NCBI GenBank assembly: GCA_030220185.1
Contig: JASPKZ010000422.1
Coordinates: forward strand, 1,685,001 to 1,749,000
Length of the DNA: 64,000 nt
Origin: Diploptera punctata
Lineage: Eukaryota; Arthropoda; Insecta; Blattodea; Blaberidae
Direction: 5' to 3'
The stretch's first letter is position 1. Every line of letters starts with the position of its first letter. Positions 53,850 to 64,000 of this stretch are shown one piece after another. The position numbers were made by a program, and so were the translations under genes. The notes under the pieces are model-generated. The model had not been told where the DNA came from. It saw nothing but the letters and a program-made list of their open reading frames with translations, and searched no databases.

Positions 53850-54610
53850 TTTGTGTTAGGTTCTGTTTCTTCCTGAATCAATACTTTCCCATCTTCACTT
53901 TTAGTTGTCCTGGGTCTATTTCTTCAATGATATTTTTTATTATTGAGATCTCAATAGTTATCTCAGACGCTGTTCTCTTTACTCAATTTTATTCTTTCTA
54001 CTCATATTGCTGATCATATTTCAAACATCTCTCTTATTTGTATCGCACAATCTTTGCCTACTATCCCTCTTCATTTATGTAGTTTATATTTTGTGTATTT
54101 CTTTCGATTCTACTGGATGCGGCCAAGGGAGGAGTTGGAATGAAGTAACTAACCATAAATTCTCCCATGAACATAACTCACAGGTTACAGTGTATTTATT
54201 TATTCATTCATTTTGATCTCCTACCCTTAGTGTTTCAAGGATTACGGTACTAAATGTAACTAATTCCTTAGCCACTCTAATACCTGTATTGATAATATAC
54301 CACATAATATAATAATTATATAATCTAATAGCCATGATTGTATGTGACAGTTATTGTTACGGTAACAGGTGTGTTGTATGTATGTAGTAGTTGCTTTATT
54401 ACGTCACGACCAGATATTGGTATTGTGTGATATGCAGTGCATTAACAAGAGTACATATAGAGCTATAATTATTGAACTTTGGTTACAAAATGGACAATGT
54501 TGAATTTTTCTTCAATTATCTGGAACAATAGTACCATTTGACGATTTTCTTAGATTTTTTACTCGATACTGAGTGCAGTAATGCAATGCAAGTCCAGGTA
54601 ATAGAAACTA
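53850..54610. other. Non-coding DNA, nothing recognised
   Basis: No supported gene. Confidence 0.4.
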
Positions 54611-54621
54611 ACTCACTGGCA

Positions 54622-54880
54622 CTATCGAACCCGTATATTCATGGCCGCGCGGATATGAGCTCTCCATATATCCCTATCCTGTGCTTAAATGTTCTCTGAT
54701 CATCCCCTGTATAATCAACTTTTCCTCAAATAATGGTTAATGTTATCCCACCTAATTTTTGGCCTGAATACTGAGCGCTTTTCATCTGCTCCTCATTCGT
54801 GCCACATATCGCAGTCTACGGAGACTTAACTCTTCTTTTACGAGTATATCCGATTTGCCATAAAGATGATGTACTCACTT
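54622..54880 (-). pseudogene. RTE-type LINE 3' end
   Basis: Minus strand: SLRRLRYVARMRSR, frameshifts, KLGGITLTII, GKVDYTGDDQRTFKHRIGIY, GELISARP, MNIRVR and stop (complement of 54622-54624). Same family and same GGCTCACT-type flank as 12654-12935. Confidence 0.65.
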
Positions 54881-55021
54881 TTATGTAGTACAGGTAATAG
54901 ATATATTAAAACTACTAGAGAATATAAACTGAAATCGGCGATGTGTACACCCATAGAATTCCTATTTACATTTTATGCTTTGTGGTAGCTCTGACTTTGG
55001 GCCAGTGCAAGACAAACATTA

Positions 55022-55065
55022 TTTTATTTATTTATTTATTTAGCCCGTGGAGTTAACGCCATGTG
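55022..55065 (-). repeat. LINE 3' terminal tail
   Basis: On the minus strand GGCCACATGGCGTTAACTCC, ACGGGCTAAATAAATAAATA: the same tail signature as 2351-2669 and 50440-50468. Confidence 0.55.
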
Positions 55066-55334
55066 GCCTTCTCTTCGACTCACATATGTCACATTCAAAT
55101 ACAAAAATCACAATAATATTGGATACTAAACGATTATCTGGCCAAAAATGAACAATAATAAGAATAAGGTCTAGTAATACAATAAATTTAAAGACAAAAT
55201 TAAAACTAATAAACGAATATACATATAAAGGAAGAACAGCACAGGTTTCTTATACTTAAAAAATATAAATAAGTAATGAATTAATCTATCACATTTATAT
55301 TGGATATAAGGCAGTGGGTAGAAATAGCTATTGA

Positions 55335-55595
55335 TACACAGTCATGAGGACTGCTGACCTAGTTACAAGAATAGTGGCATCTATAGGCTGGGTTGTGGAA
55401 TAAAACATATTTGGTAAAAGACCAGTTGGAAAACTTAAGGATAGATGGATTGCTGCAGCAGCAACTGACTTTACAGAACTCCTTGGTTCAGCAGCATGGA
55501 GAAGAATGGGATTGGACATAGCGGGATGGAGGAAGAGGACAAGGGAGGCTAAGGCCCGACAATGGTATTTTGATACCGTTGTAGCTCTAAATTAA
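55335..55595 (+). pseudogene. LINE reverse transcriptase C-terminal fragment (second type)
   Basis: From 55413 one frame is open for 60 codons to TAA at 55593: GKRPVGKLKDRWIAAAATDF, TELLGSAAWRRMGLDIAGWR, KRTREAKARQWYFDTVVALN. GKRPVGK...RW and W.......D...W....EAKA are typical of LINE C-termini. Upstream to about 55335 the frame is decayed. It differs in sequence from the other tails. Confidence 0.75.
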
Positions 55596-55984
55596 CTATT
55601 CCCCGATTTAGTTGCCGACTAATGTTTTATAAATATCATTGGATAATAATAATAAACTCTTTGCTGTGTGGTAAAGGTATATTCTGATATTGGATATTTG
55701 TCATTTTTGTGACTTGTGTTGGATTAAATAACACCGATTAGACGATAAAGATTACATAGTCCTACCTGTGTAAACGGCTCTCTTTTAGTGTGTTTAGAAG
55801 TCCGCGGTGAACTCAAATCCAATCACTTTTTACGTCTCGGAGCGTATGACTACTGCTAGAGTTAAAAAACATTAACCGTAATGATTGAGATGCGTTACAA
55901 AGAACCGAACTCTACCTGAGAATGAAACATTTTCTCATTTATATATTTCACAACCGTAATATATCTATAATGAAAACAAACAAA

Positions 55985-56035
55985 TTCCATAGCGCGACAT
56001 GGCTAGAAGGCTGCTGATCTCACATCCACTTAGTA
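55985..56035 (-). mobile_element. SINE family A 3' scrap
   Basis: GACATGGCTAGAAGGCTGCTGATCTCACATCCACTTA matches the 3' end of the A family. Truncated. Confidence 0.45.
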
Positions 56036-56155
56036 AACAAATAAATAAAAAATAACAAATTTTTAGTTACTTCCTTCAGGTCATTTTGTTCTTCACTCTA
56101 CTGGCATTATAGCCTCGTTTCTTAGTTACATTACTGGTCCTAGGTGGAGAAGGAT

Positions 56156-56471
56156 AAGGAAGCATTCCGAAAATCCATGTTGTAACGTGCCCACTGCTGG
56201 CCTCACATCTGTATGGGTTAATTACAGAGAGGGATGTTCATGGCATGTTGTCAGCATGACGTGTCCCCAGGCGTATGATTAGTTTTCTCAACCTGTAGCT
56301 CCAAGGAATTACTGTTGCTACCAAAATTCCTCCCGATGCTGGGTAGGCACCGGTCTCACACTTATTGAAATTCTACTAGAAAAAATATTTCTCCATGGGT
56401 TCTCGAACCAGGATAAGTCCCGTAGCTCTGTGTCAACCGATCGGCTACAACACGGTACGAAGGAAGCATTC
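56156..56471 (-). mobile_element. SINE family A, full length with 12-bp target duplication
   Basis: AAGGAAGCATTC flanks the SINE (56156-56167 and 56460-56471). The body includes CTGCTGGCCTCACATCTGTA and CGATGCTGGGTAGGCACCGG. Minus-strand box B is GGTTCGAGAACCC and box A region is TAGCCGATCGG. Confidence 0.88.
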
Positions 56472-56479
56472 AGTACCTG

Positions 56480-56750
56480 AAATATCCATTAGAGAATGTG
56501 CAAAAAGATGACATTCAAATATATCAAATTGAAGAAGAATAATAATAAACATATAGGGAAATACAATAAAAAAAGAAGAGAGGGAGAGAGAATGCAAAAA
56601 TGATAGAGGAATTAAAAAAAGTTAAATTGGGGATACAAAAATTAGACAAAATTCAAGTAACTTAGTAAATTCAAATAGTTATATTAAAAATCTATCATAA
56701 AATGAAACGTAAAAAAGTCAAAGATTAAAAAATACACTAATATTATAGTA
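56480..56750. other. A-rich non-coding DNA
   Basis: Purine-rich AT sequence, possibly flank or tail of the adjacent LINE. Nothing recognised. Confidence 0.35.
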
Positions 56751-56798
56751 AATGCAAAATGTCATAGACGATAATAATCTCTATCTATCTTCGGGTTT

Positions 56799-57851
56799 TT
56801 ACAGCTGCTGCCGTCTTCCCGTGCCAAACCTCCAAAGCCTACGGTCTTGGGCATCTTCGATGCTTAGCCCTCTAGCTTGCATTACTGTCTTCATGTTTTC
56901 CTTCCATGTTAACCTTGGTCTTCCTCTTTTCTTCTTTCTGTTAGGATGCCATTCATATAGTTGCTTCGGCCATCGCTCATCTTCCATTCTTAAAACATGT
57001 CCTAACCACTTTAATTCCTTTTCCTCAATTCTTTCAATTATGCTTTCTTCTGCTTCCATTTTGTTTCTAATTTCCTTATTTGTGACACGTTCTAATTTAG
57101 ACTTTCTGGCACTTCTTCGTAAATAATCCATTTCTAGAGCTATTAGTCTATTCTTGTAGTACTTATTGATTGTCCATACCTCACTTCCGTACATTGCAAC
57201 AGATTCCACCAATGTTTTACCAATATATTTTTTTGTGTCTTTCCAAATATGCTTATCCCACCATACGGAATTTAATGATGATATTATTTTGCTACTCAAT
57301 TCAATTCTATGTTTTATGTTCTCTTTGCCTATACCTTCGATGTTATCCATAATCATTCCCAAATATTTAGTTTGTTTCACTTGCTTTATTTGGATTCCAT
57401 CTTCCAATACTAAGTTTTCTCTTTCATTGCTATTTATTGCCAGATATTCTGTTTTTTGTAAATTTACTGTGAGACCCCATGATTCATATGTGCTTTTCAA
57501 CCTTTTTATCATGAATTCCATATCAAAATTGTCTTGCGCTAAAACCAGTTGATCATCGGCAAATTGTAATGTCAGCACAAATCTATTGCCTATGTGCCAG
57601 CAGGTAACCATTACAGCTTTGCAGCTTTGTTTACATTCGGGTTATATAAATTCTACATAAATATTAAATAAAAAGATTTGTGATAGACTGCACCCTTGTT
57701 TCAATCCCTTTGAGGTGTTTATAGGATTAGACATTATATTTCCCATTTTAACATAAGCGGAGTTATCTTTATAGGTTTGTTTAATAATTTCTATTAGGTT
57801 TCTGTCAATATTGTATTTCTCCAATACTTCCCATAATTTGTTCCTCGGAAT

Positions 57852-57856
<5 letters not shown>
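56799..57856 (-). pseudogene. RTE-type LINE reverse transcriptase (C-terminal two thirds), one in-frame stop
   Basis: On the minus strand a single frame reads IPRNKLWEVLEKYNIDRNLI, EIIKQTYKDNSAYVKMG, TSKGLKQGCSLSQIFLFNIY, VEFI, then TAA (57642-57644). It continues in the same frame with CWHIGNRFVLTLQFADDQLV, where FADD (57552-57563) is the catalytic box. Next are WGLTVNLQKTEYLAI, KQTKYLGMIMDN, ESVAMYGSEVWTINKYYKNR, WLGHVLRMEDERWPKQLYEW and HPNRKKKRGRPRLTWKENMK, ending at 56799. GLKQG, FADD and YLG are RT motifs; WLGHVLRM...GRPR..W is the RTE-type C-terminus. The 5' end is truncated at an (AAT)n run (57857-57891). One stop in about 350 codons makes it the least damaged RT here. The endonuclease is absent. 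Confidence 0.92.

Positions 57857-57891
<35 letters not shown>
57857..57891. repeat. (AAT)n microsatellite at the LINE 5' junction
   Basis: Pure AAT run at the truncation point. Confidence 0.92.
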
Positions 57892-57893
<2 letters not shown>

Positions 57894-57899
57894 TAGAGA

Positions 57900-58260
57900 A
57901 ATAGCACACTTCTTAGAAATGCTACTTGATAAAATTTTAAAATTAGTAATATGCAAAATTATTGGGAAAAAAATAAAAAAAAGTAGTTAGGATATATCAG
58001 AGAAAAATATAAAATATTGTTACAGTAAATGTAAATAATTGAAGAAAATGCTGTAGCAAAACGTGTGTGTATGACACAAAAAATGTTTTAAAGCTTATTG
58101 ATAAAATATATCATAGACTGGAAATAAGAACGTACGTAACTTGAGCAGAACAGAAATTATTAAAATAAAATATGTGAAACCCATTTTTAGCAAAAGTAAA
58201 CACGTCAATGTTGAATGTTTTCCCCCGAAATCTCTGACCATTCTCATAACACTTGCTGTT
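57900..58260. other. AT-rich non-coding DNA
   Basis: Nothing recognised. Confidence 0.4.
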
Positions 58261-58274
58261 TCTACAAGAGGAAG

Positions 58275-58440
58275 TGTTAAATCCGTCACTTGACGTGCTG
58301 CGTGGTCCCTCTCGGATCGGTAGCTACTGCGCCGGCGCGGTTGCAGCTATACAATGGCCTACTGACCTGAATCGTGGGGGCCTTCCAATAGCTTGTTCTA
58401 GTCGCCAAGCGGTGTTCATAGAAGTAAGATGTGCGCGTTT
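58275..58440 (+). promoter_or_regulatory. Possible CpG-rich promoter/5' UTR region
   Basis: This 165-bp patch is markedly richer in G+C and CpG (TCTCGGATCGG, CGCCGGCGCGG, CGCCAAGCGG, TGTGCGCG) than the surrounding AT-rich DNA. It lies directly upstream of the candidate coding exon. A possible donor, AGAA/GTAAGA, occurs near 58421. No TATA box or initiator is convincing. Confidence 0.3.
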
Positions 58441-58504
58441 AAGTGATCTCTACCAAGTGCCCTGTTTTATTTAAAATATTCCACATTTAGTTGAACAGAC
58501 AGTT

Positions 58505-58611
58505 ATGGAGTGTTTAAATAGACTCATGATGGACCATCCAGTGTTTGGCGTTGTTGGTGGAAGTGGTACGGTGGAAAATGAAACTTCTTCTTTTCTTCGT
58601 GATTACGATAG
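58505..58611 (+). CDS. Candidate first coding exon of an unidentified host gene
   Basis: From ATG at 58505 the frame reads MECLNRLMMDHPVFGVVGGS, GTVENETSSFLRDYD for 35 codons plus two bases, and meets a strong consensus donor, CGATAG/GTAAGC, at 58611/58612. The codons look coding-like (Gly/Val-rich block with GGN and GTN use), and the patch has higher GC than the flanks. A weak acceptor (CACATTTAG) lies at 58482-58490, so the exon may begin at 58491 with a short 5' UTR. No domain is recognised. The next exon, if real, is not identifiable here. No transposon similarity was seen. Chance is the main alternative. Confidence 0.4.
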
Positions 58612-59030
58612 GTAAGCTTGTTAAGAGTTCCGGTAAGGAACATGAATTTGTGGGTCACCACTACTGTTTCTTGTTTATCTCGCCACTTACCAAACATTCA
58701 TTGCCACGTGTTAAGTGTTTTAAACCTACGGAATTGTGTGAACATTCAGTGCAAAAATGTTACTATTCCAAGTGTTATTTTACTTCTTTTTTATTTTGAC
58801 GCTGGAGCATCTTTGGTTATAATATCTTTGGATATAATATCTTTGGATGTTATAATTCGTCTGTGTACGTCTTTTGTTGCCTACATTCGTATGATTCTTG
58901 CAAGTACAACTGGTATATTAATGTATTAATAAACTGTGAAATAATGAAGAACAGTGAAATGGATCATAGCGATGAAATTCGAACGAGTATTTGTCTTGAT
59001 GATTGAGGGAAACCAAGAAAAAATTAGCCC
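58612..59030. other. Putative intron or intergenic DNA
   Basis: No exon is recognised. The short direct repeat ATAATATCTTTGGATATAAT lies near 58818-58855. Confidence 0.35.
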
Positions 59031-59033
59031 CAT

Positions 59034-59095
59034 AGTTTGAGCCCGGGACCTTCTGGATACTAATTTCAATCGCTACCGTTGAGCTAACGATGTTA
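59034..59095 (-). mobile_element. tRNA-like fragment, decayed
   Basis: On the minus strand GTTAGCTCAACGGTAGCGAT (box A) and AAGGTCCCGGGCTCAAAC (box B) keep tRNA spacing, but the anticodon arm is not recognisable. It is likely the head of a SINE whose body precedes GAGGGAAACCAAG. Confidence 0.5.
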
Positions 59096-59099
59096 AAGT

Positions 59100-60790
59100 G
59101 CAAAATTGCAGGTGTTTTATTCGTGGTAGTTCCAAAATCGACTCTCTTTTCTACCATCTTCTGACAGAATATAGGACACTCGCAAGTAATCTTCTCACGG
59201 GCTGCTACATGTATCAAGTGAGCACATAATCGAATAAATAATATTAATAATAATAATCGATAGTAAAGACGAAAAAAAAGTAGGCAGAGCAATAGTATCA
59301 TAAGAATGTTGTATGGAAAATCATAGAACAAATAATTTTAAAGTTGAGCCATAACAATCTAGGAATAGGTATAGTAATTCATTTTTTAAATATTAATAAT
59401 AGCTACAAAACGTTTAAAACAATAATAAGTGTTATTAAAAACGATACCGTAACTCTACAATTTGACAAAACTTGTGTGGGGTATTTTAAAATTTGCGTCA
59501 CTTACTGGATACCTAGTCCTTTATTTCTATAGTTAAAAGTAATATTCGTTTTTGCGCGATAATGCGTTTCTCATACTTAAGCAATGGCGACCATGATTGA
59601 AAATTCAACTTCCTACATTTCGGGATTGCCAACCCAAGTAACTATACTGTAATATTACATTTACACCCATGTGCGGGAAGTAAAACCACTGCCCTCTATA
59701 TATACTACGTACAATGTATATACAAAAAATGTCCAAAAGGTAGAATTATACGAAACAAATAACTGCATTTTAAATGAACTGATCTTTATTTGAAACAATG
59801 TAAAACAATAAATACGTACTTGCGGCCATTTTATCAATAATAATGGTCTCACGGCCTCCTGGACGTTCAACTAATAAACATTGCCCACACTGTTAACGTT
59901 ACTCAATTGTCTATAATGAACGCACATATTTCCAACAAATACGTGTGTTATTATTTTACTATTATTTATTATTTTGAAAACACCATCGCGCAAAAAATAA
60001 TGTGCAACGCACGTTTGTGAAGTGTTTTACAGTATCTCGGAAATTAAAAACCTTGCTATCGCTCGGTTTTTAAACATTTTCCTCGATTCTGAAAATACCA
60101 CTTCCCAACCTCGCATCGTAATATACTATTAATTCATTAATTACTTATTAACACACATTCCATAACCTTGTGTGGTAAAAAAAAAATCATGTAATCCATA
60201 GTTTAAATTCCCTCTCCCGGTAGGCCGTGCCACTGTAAGGCCTGGGTGGTGTATATAATGTAAAATTATCTATAAGGTGAGAGGTTAAACCAAGTTAATG
60301 GAATTGAATTTATTTAAATTCGTGATATATTAATTTGGAATATGTAATGTGAAAATATGGTACCAAAATATTCAATAATATAACGCACACACACACATTA
60401 AAGAAGTGGATATTATGTCTCAGTACCTAGAACGCCCACTGCGGGCTCGCCCTATATTTAGTATGATATGGCTTTGATAAACGTGTATCTGACATCTATT
60501 TCCTTTTTTATAAACCTAATTGTTTTTAGTGATAGTATAGGCAGTTATTACAACGAAAACAGCTGAAAATTGTGATTTTATTAAAATAATTGTATTGCAT
60601 GTGTGTTAAATACAACATATAAATCATTATGGCCCTGGACAGTTTTATTATCCGTTATGAAGTAATTTCTAATTGTGTTACTTGAATCGTCATTAAAATT
60701 TACAATACATGGTACTAAAATGTTGCAAAGAACTCAAAAGTCAAGATAAAAAGAAACAAATATAAAATAAGTTTCCTAAAAATAAACATT
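59100..60790. other. AT-rich non-coding DNA
   Basis: Includes a short (CA)n at 60390-60400 and homopolymer tracts. Nothing coding is recognised. Confidence 0.45.
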
Positions 60791-60791
60791 G

Positions 60792-60795
<4 letters not shown>

Positions 60796-60853
<58 letters not shown>
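60796..60853 (+). repeat. (TC)n microsatellite
   Basis: About 58 bases of pure CT. Confidence 0.95.
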
Positions 60854-60854
<1 letters not shown>

Positions 60855-61920
60855 TTCTTTTGCTTTATTTTTCTGGGTATTTAAGTTTTATTCTCTTATA
60901 TCATAACTCTTTATTGACTGATAAATTTGTTAATCATCGCTTCACAAACCATAAATTAATATATAATTTATATATTTTTTATATGCGATATTTCAGTACT
61001 GGATCAAGTTTCACAAATTATATCGAGTTTAAAATTATTAATATTTATTGTGATTACGTCCAATATTTTTTCTTTGTAATCCATTTTATTGAACTAGGAG
61101 TGTTTACCGTATTTTTTTTTAATTCACATTATATTTACTGGAAGAAGATAGGTCTGGATATAATTAGAAATAGAAAAGCGACCTAATACATACTATTAAT
61201 AAATAACTTAATAAGCATACTTTTACAACCAGGTTACTCTGCTTTGAAGTAAACATTTAATTTACAGTTTTGGAACTGTGGAAGCTCTCTTGAAAGAGGA
61301 TGTAATCATAACATTATGTATTTTTAAGGCGTTAAAATGAATCCAGCGTTCACTGTTATTTTCTCCAACTTCCTCAGAAAGTATTCATATCATTTATTGC
61401 TCGATTGAGCCTGACTATAAATAAGATGGTGTTCCATATAAAATCTAATCTTACAACATTGTTGGTTATATCCTTATTACGAACATAATTTTATTATACG
61501 GTTTGTGAAAATTTATAATTTTTCTGGAGGAAATGTTAACTTTGAGATGTTTTGAAAAAAAAAACTAACACAATTTTATAAATTCACTTTTCAAGAACTA
61601 AATGGTTACTTATATATTTAAATGTTTGTTATGATTCTGCCCAGGGGCGATGAAACATTGATTAATAGATACTAAAAGGATTAATGTATTTTAATTAAAA
61701 TTGAGATATTAACATGTACTGTACTCTTCAAAACATTGAAAAAGTCGGTGTCTCTAGCAGATATTGCCAGTTAGAATAGCTATTGATGAAACCGTGTAAG
61801 CCCCATCATTTGTTATTTTATAAAACATTAACTTCAACATTAATAAGATGCATGATGTTTATTATTCAAATTTAAAATATAAAATTATGAAATATTTACC
61901 TAAAATGTCCGGCTCCTTAA
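60855..61920. other. AT-rich non-coding DNA
   Basis: A 108-codon frame at 60860-61186 is Phe/Tyr/Ile-rich, as expected for AT-rich noise. No gene is supported. Confidence 0.45.
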
Positions 61921-61924
61921 CTTA

Positions 61925-61965
61925 TTCCTGTTGATGATGGGACTAGTCCCGAAAGCGCTACAGAT
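61925..61965 (+). ncRNA. Hammerhead-like core motif, isolated
   Basis: TTGATGA, T, GGGA-CTAG-TCCC, GAAA (61931-61954) has the same layout as the cores at 30115, 35789 and 52640. Flanking palindromic arms are not seen. It has one extra base after the first core and T for the first C of a true hammerhead, so activity is doubtful. Confidence 0.25.
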
Positions 61966-62149
61966 AAATAACTAATTAAATTAAACCATTAACTGCTTAT
62001 AACTTTTTTGACTTTGCCACGTTTAGAAACGAACCACAAAGATACGTATTTATAAAATGTGTTTAAGCGTTCTACTCTCTGCTGACTCTTAACCATTTAA
62101 TTCTGCTTTGACTCTTCGAAATTGCCATTCTACAGTTATTTTTTTATCT

Positions 62150-62237
62150 ACTTGCCTAGAAATACCTTGGCCCACCAGTCGACTTCTGGCCTCACATCCA
62201 CATGTGTTAATTACAGAGGTGGATGATCATCTAACCG
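62150..62237 (-). mobile_element. SINE family A 3' fragment
   Basis: CCTTGGCCCACCAGTCGACTTCTGGCCTCACATCC, then AATTACAGAGGTGGATGATC: the 3' 85 bases of the A family. Confidence 0.7.
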
Positions 62238-62239
62238 TT

Positions 62240-64000
62240 ATTTAATTTAATAGAAGAAAATTGAATATAACATTAGCCCATGTTGTTCAATAATTAAACA
62301 GACATGGATTTTTTTAAATATATAATACTAACTTGAACTTAAATGAGTTGGAAATAAATTGTAAAATGCGTTTAATATATCTTGGCAATATTAGCTACAA
62401 ATTCTACAAATAATGTATTTTATTAAGTATGTTGTTTTAATTATCTTGTGGACGTTTAATTAACCATTTTGTTTATTCGTGAATTTGAAATGCCCTTGAA
62501 AACCATTTTGTTTATAACATGCGTAATATTACTCTAGTACCTGTAAGTTGCTCGAAATTAGCTTTCATTCGAAAACATGTTTTAATGTTTACATCTTAAA
62601 CCGAAAGGAAATTAACTTTAATTATTTATTTTATTTCCTCTTTAAAAATGGTATTTGGAGTAAACAGAATAACAATGTTACGCCTTCGTGTACAATATTG
62701 TACCTATTTCATACCATTACTATAGTGAAAACATGTAACTCTATGATTTTGTAAAAACGAAGTATGTCACAAAATCCAATAATTTTACAACGCTTAATTT
62801 TTAAAGTTTGAACAATCCGCGTTTTTCCTCTAGCGCAGCAGAACATGGACGTTAATTTCACTGGGACATTCCATGTTTTTCCAATGTTTATCAATGCCAT
62901 TGAAATATTTAAAAAATGCACCCCAAATATCAAGGTTCATTGTTTTCCATTAATAGTCTTTATTCGAAGTCTTTGATTTATTTTCAATACTGAATTGGAT
63001 AGTGGATATCAATGTTGAAAAGTACTCGAAAATATTTAGTAAATTGGCATGTACATGACCATAAATAAAATTAGGCCCAAGAGAGAGATGATTAAAATGC
63101 ATACTGGTGGTTAAATATGTGGGTAGAAGTTGATAAAATTTCAATAGGCCTACATACTTGTCAGAAATGGACAATAGACGAAAGAGTAAGATGGGCTAAA
63201 TACGAGTATATAGTAGACAGATCTCTTTTGGTTGAAAATTCGCCGAACCTAGACTTCGGATTGTGAGGACTCTGTAATTTAATGATGAGAGATTACGTAG
63301 TAGTTCTAAAAAAACTTATTAAACTTTCAGGAGATCTAAAGGATAGCTTTGGGTTGAAAAATTACCTCTAATGGTATTTATGTGATTAAAAATCATTATG
63401 GATAAAAATACTAAACATAAAAAAGAAATAATGATGAAAACAAGTGTTATCTCAATGATACAAAGCTAAAATTCACTCTGCGTTTTACTGTAATAGTTCG
63501 GAGATGTAAGCTATCTCTTGTTAATGACTCCGCAACTCCTGCGGTTGTTTTCTGTCATAAGAGTCATACCTCCTAGGGAAATGACATCAGCGGTAAATAT
63601 TTCCCCTACAGCAGATGTTTCTTTATTCTTTATAAGGCGCCTTACCTTGAATCCGCCATCCATGTCCTACTCAAATCTCCTGGTATTGAGGCACTCGCAG
63701 CTGACCTCTGCCGTAACAATTCGGAATTAACAACAAATTTCATGATTTTACTGTATAATACTCTATGTAGAGAATGATATATTGAAAGAAAATTATGTAG
63801 CTTAACAATCGTATTGTTTTGTTAAATACCATTATAAAACCCGTAATTTTTATCACAGAAAATAATTTTACGTAAATTTTAACCCATTTTATTTGATGTG
63901 CTATCCGCCATGTCAATTATGTTTCATTCTGTTAATATTTTCCAGCATATTTCATGAAACATTTTCAGATACATCTGTTTATATAGTGCTTATGCTCCTT
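62240..64000. other. AT-rich non-coding DNA to window end
   Basis: The patch 63518-63730 is less AT-rich and keeps an open 70-codon frame with no recognised similarity. No gene is supported. Confidence 0.4.

Noticed and set aside
57166..57552. Plus-strand 128-codon frame
   Set aside because: Antisense of the reverse transcriptase at 56799-57856.
60860..61186. 108-codon frame rich in Phe, Tyr, Ile
   Set aside because: Composition matches AT-rich noise. No motif, splice site or regulatory context supports it.
63518..63730. Possible exon in a less AT-rich patch
   Set aside because: 70-codon frame with no domain, no convincing splice sites and no homology I recognise.

Overview
The window is eukaryotic nuclear DNA, almost certainly from an insect. 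It is AT-rich, full of simple repeats, and packed with fossils of Tc1/mariner, pogo-like and PIF/Harbinger-like DNA transposons, RTE/Jockey/CR1-type LINEs and several tRNA-derived SINE families. A nuclear copy of mitochondrial cox3 reads correctly only with the invertebrate mitochondrial code (AGA as Ser, TGA as Trp). The repeat load and SINE style suggest a large-genome polyneopteran such as a cockroach or relative; that placement is inference, because no search could be run. No complete host gene is visible. The window looks intergenic or deep-intronic, with one candidate host coding exon at 58505-58611 (+).

Layout. 1-8.6 kb: AT-rich DNA, a 320-bp duplicated segment, a pogo-like element (3000-4680) with a C-terminal zinc-finger remnant, SINE fragments, and 355-bp tandem units ending in a Helitron/Helentron-like hairpin. 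8.6-18 kb: an eroded LINE (endonuclease to RT linker, minus strand), an unrecognised 130-codon ORF, a foldback element, SINEs, long ATT runs and a mariner-like element with ~100-bp terminal inverted repeats and a frameshifted transposase. 18-30 kb: three palindromic elements, SINEs of several families, and an element made of a long hairpin, a tRNA-Tyr-like module and four 165-bp tandem units. 30-40 kb: more SINEs, palindromes carrying a hammerhead-like core, a second TA-flanked element (35562-36659), and a cluster of three copies of a CCAAT-box element. 40-50 kb: an inverted copy of the hairpin/tRNA-Tyr element with a Tc1 element inserted in it, and the cox3 NUMT. 49-58 kb: a Jockey/CR1-type LINE 3' end, a PIF/Harbinger-like element with TAA target duplications, a MADF-domain remnant and a perfect 121-bp-arm palindrome, and an RTE-type reverse transcriptase with one in-frame stop. 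58-64 kb: the candidate exon, then unannotatable AT-rich DNA.

These sequences do not form a pathway. They form a stratigraphy of insertions: SINEs and a palindrome inside the Harbinger-like element, Tc1 inside the hairpin element, a hairpin element inside the second TA-flanked element, and mariner probably inside a SINE. The parts most worth a second look are the hairpin/tRNA-Tyr/tandem composite, the recurrent hammerhead-like motif within palindromes, the perfect palindrome, the NUMT and the candidate exon.
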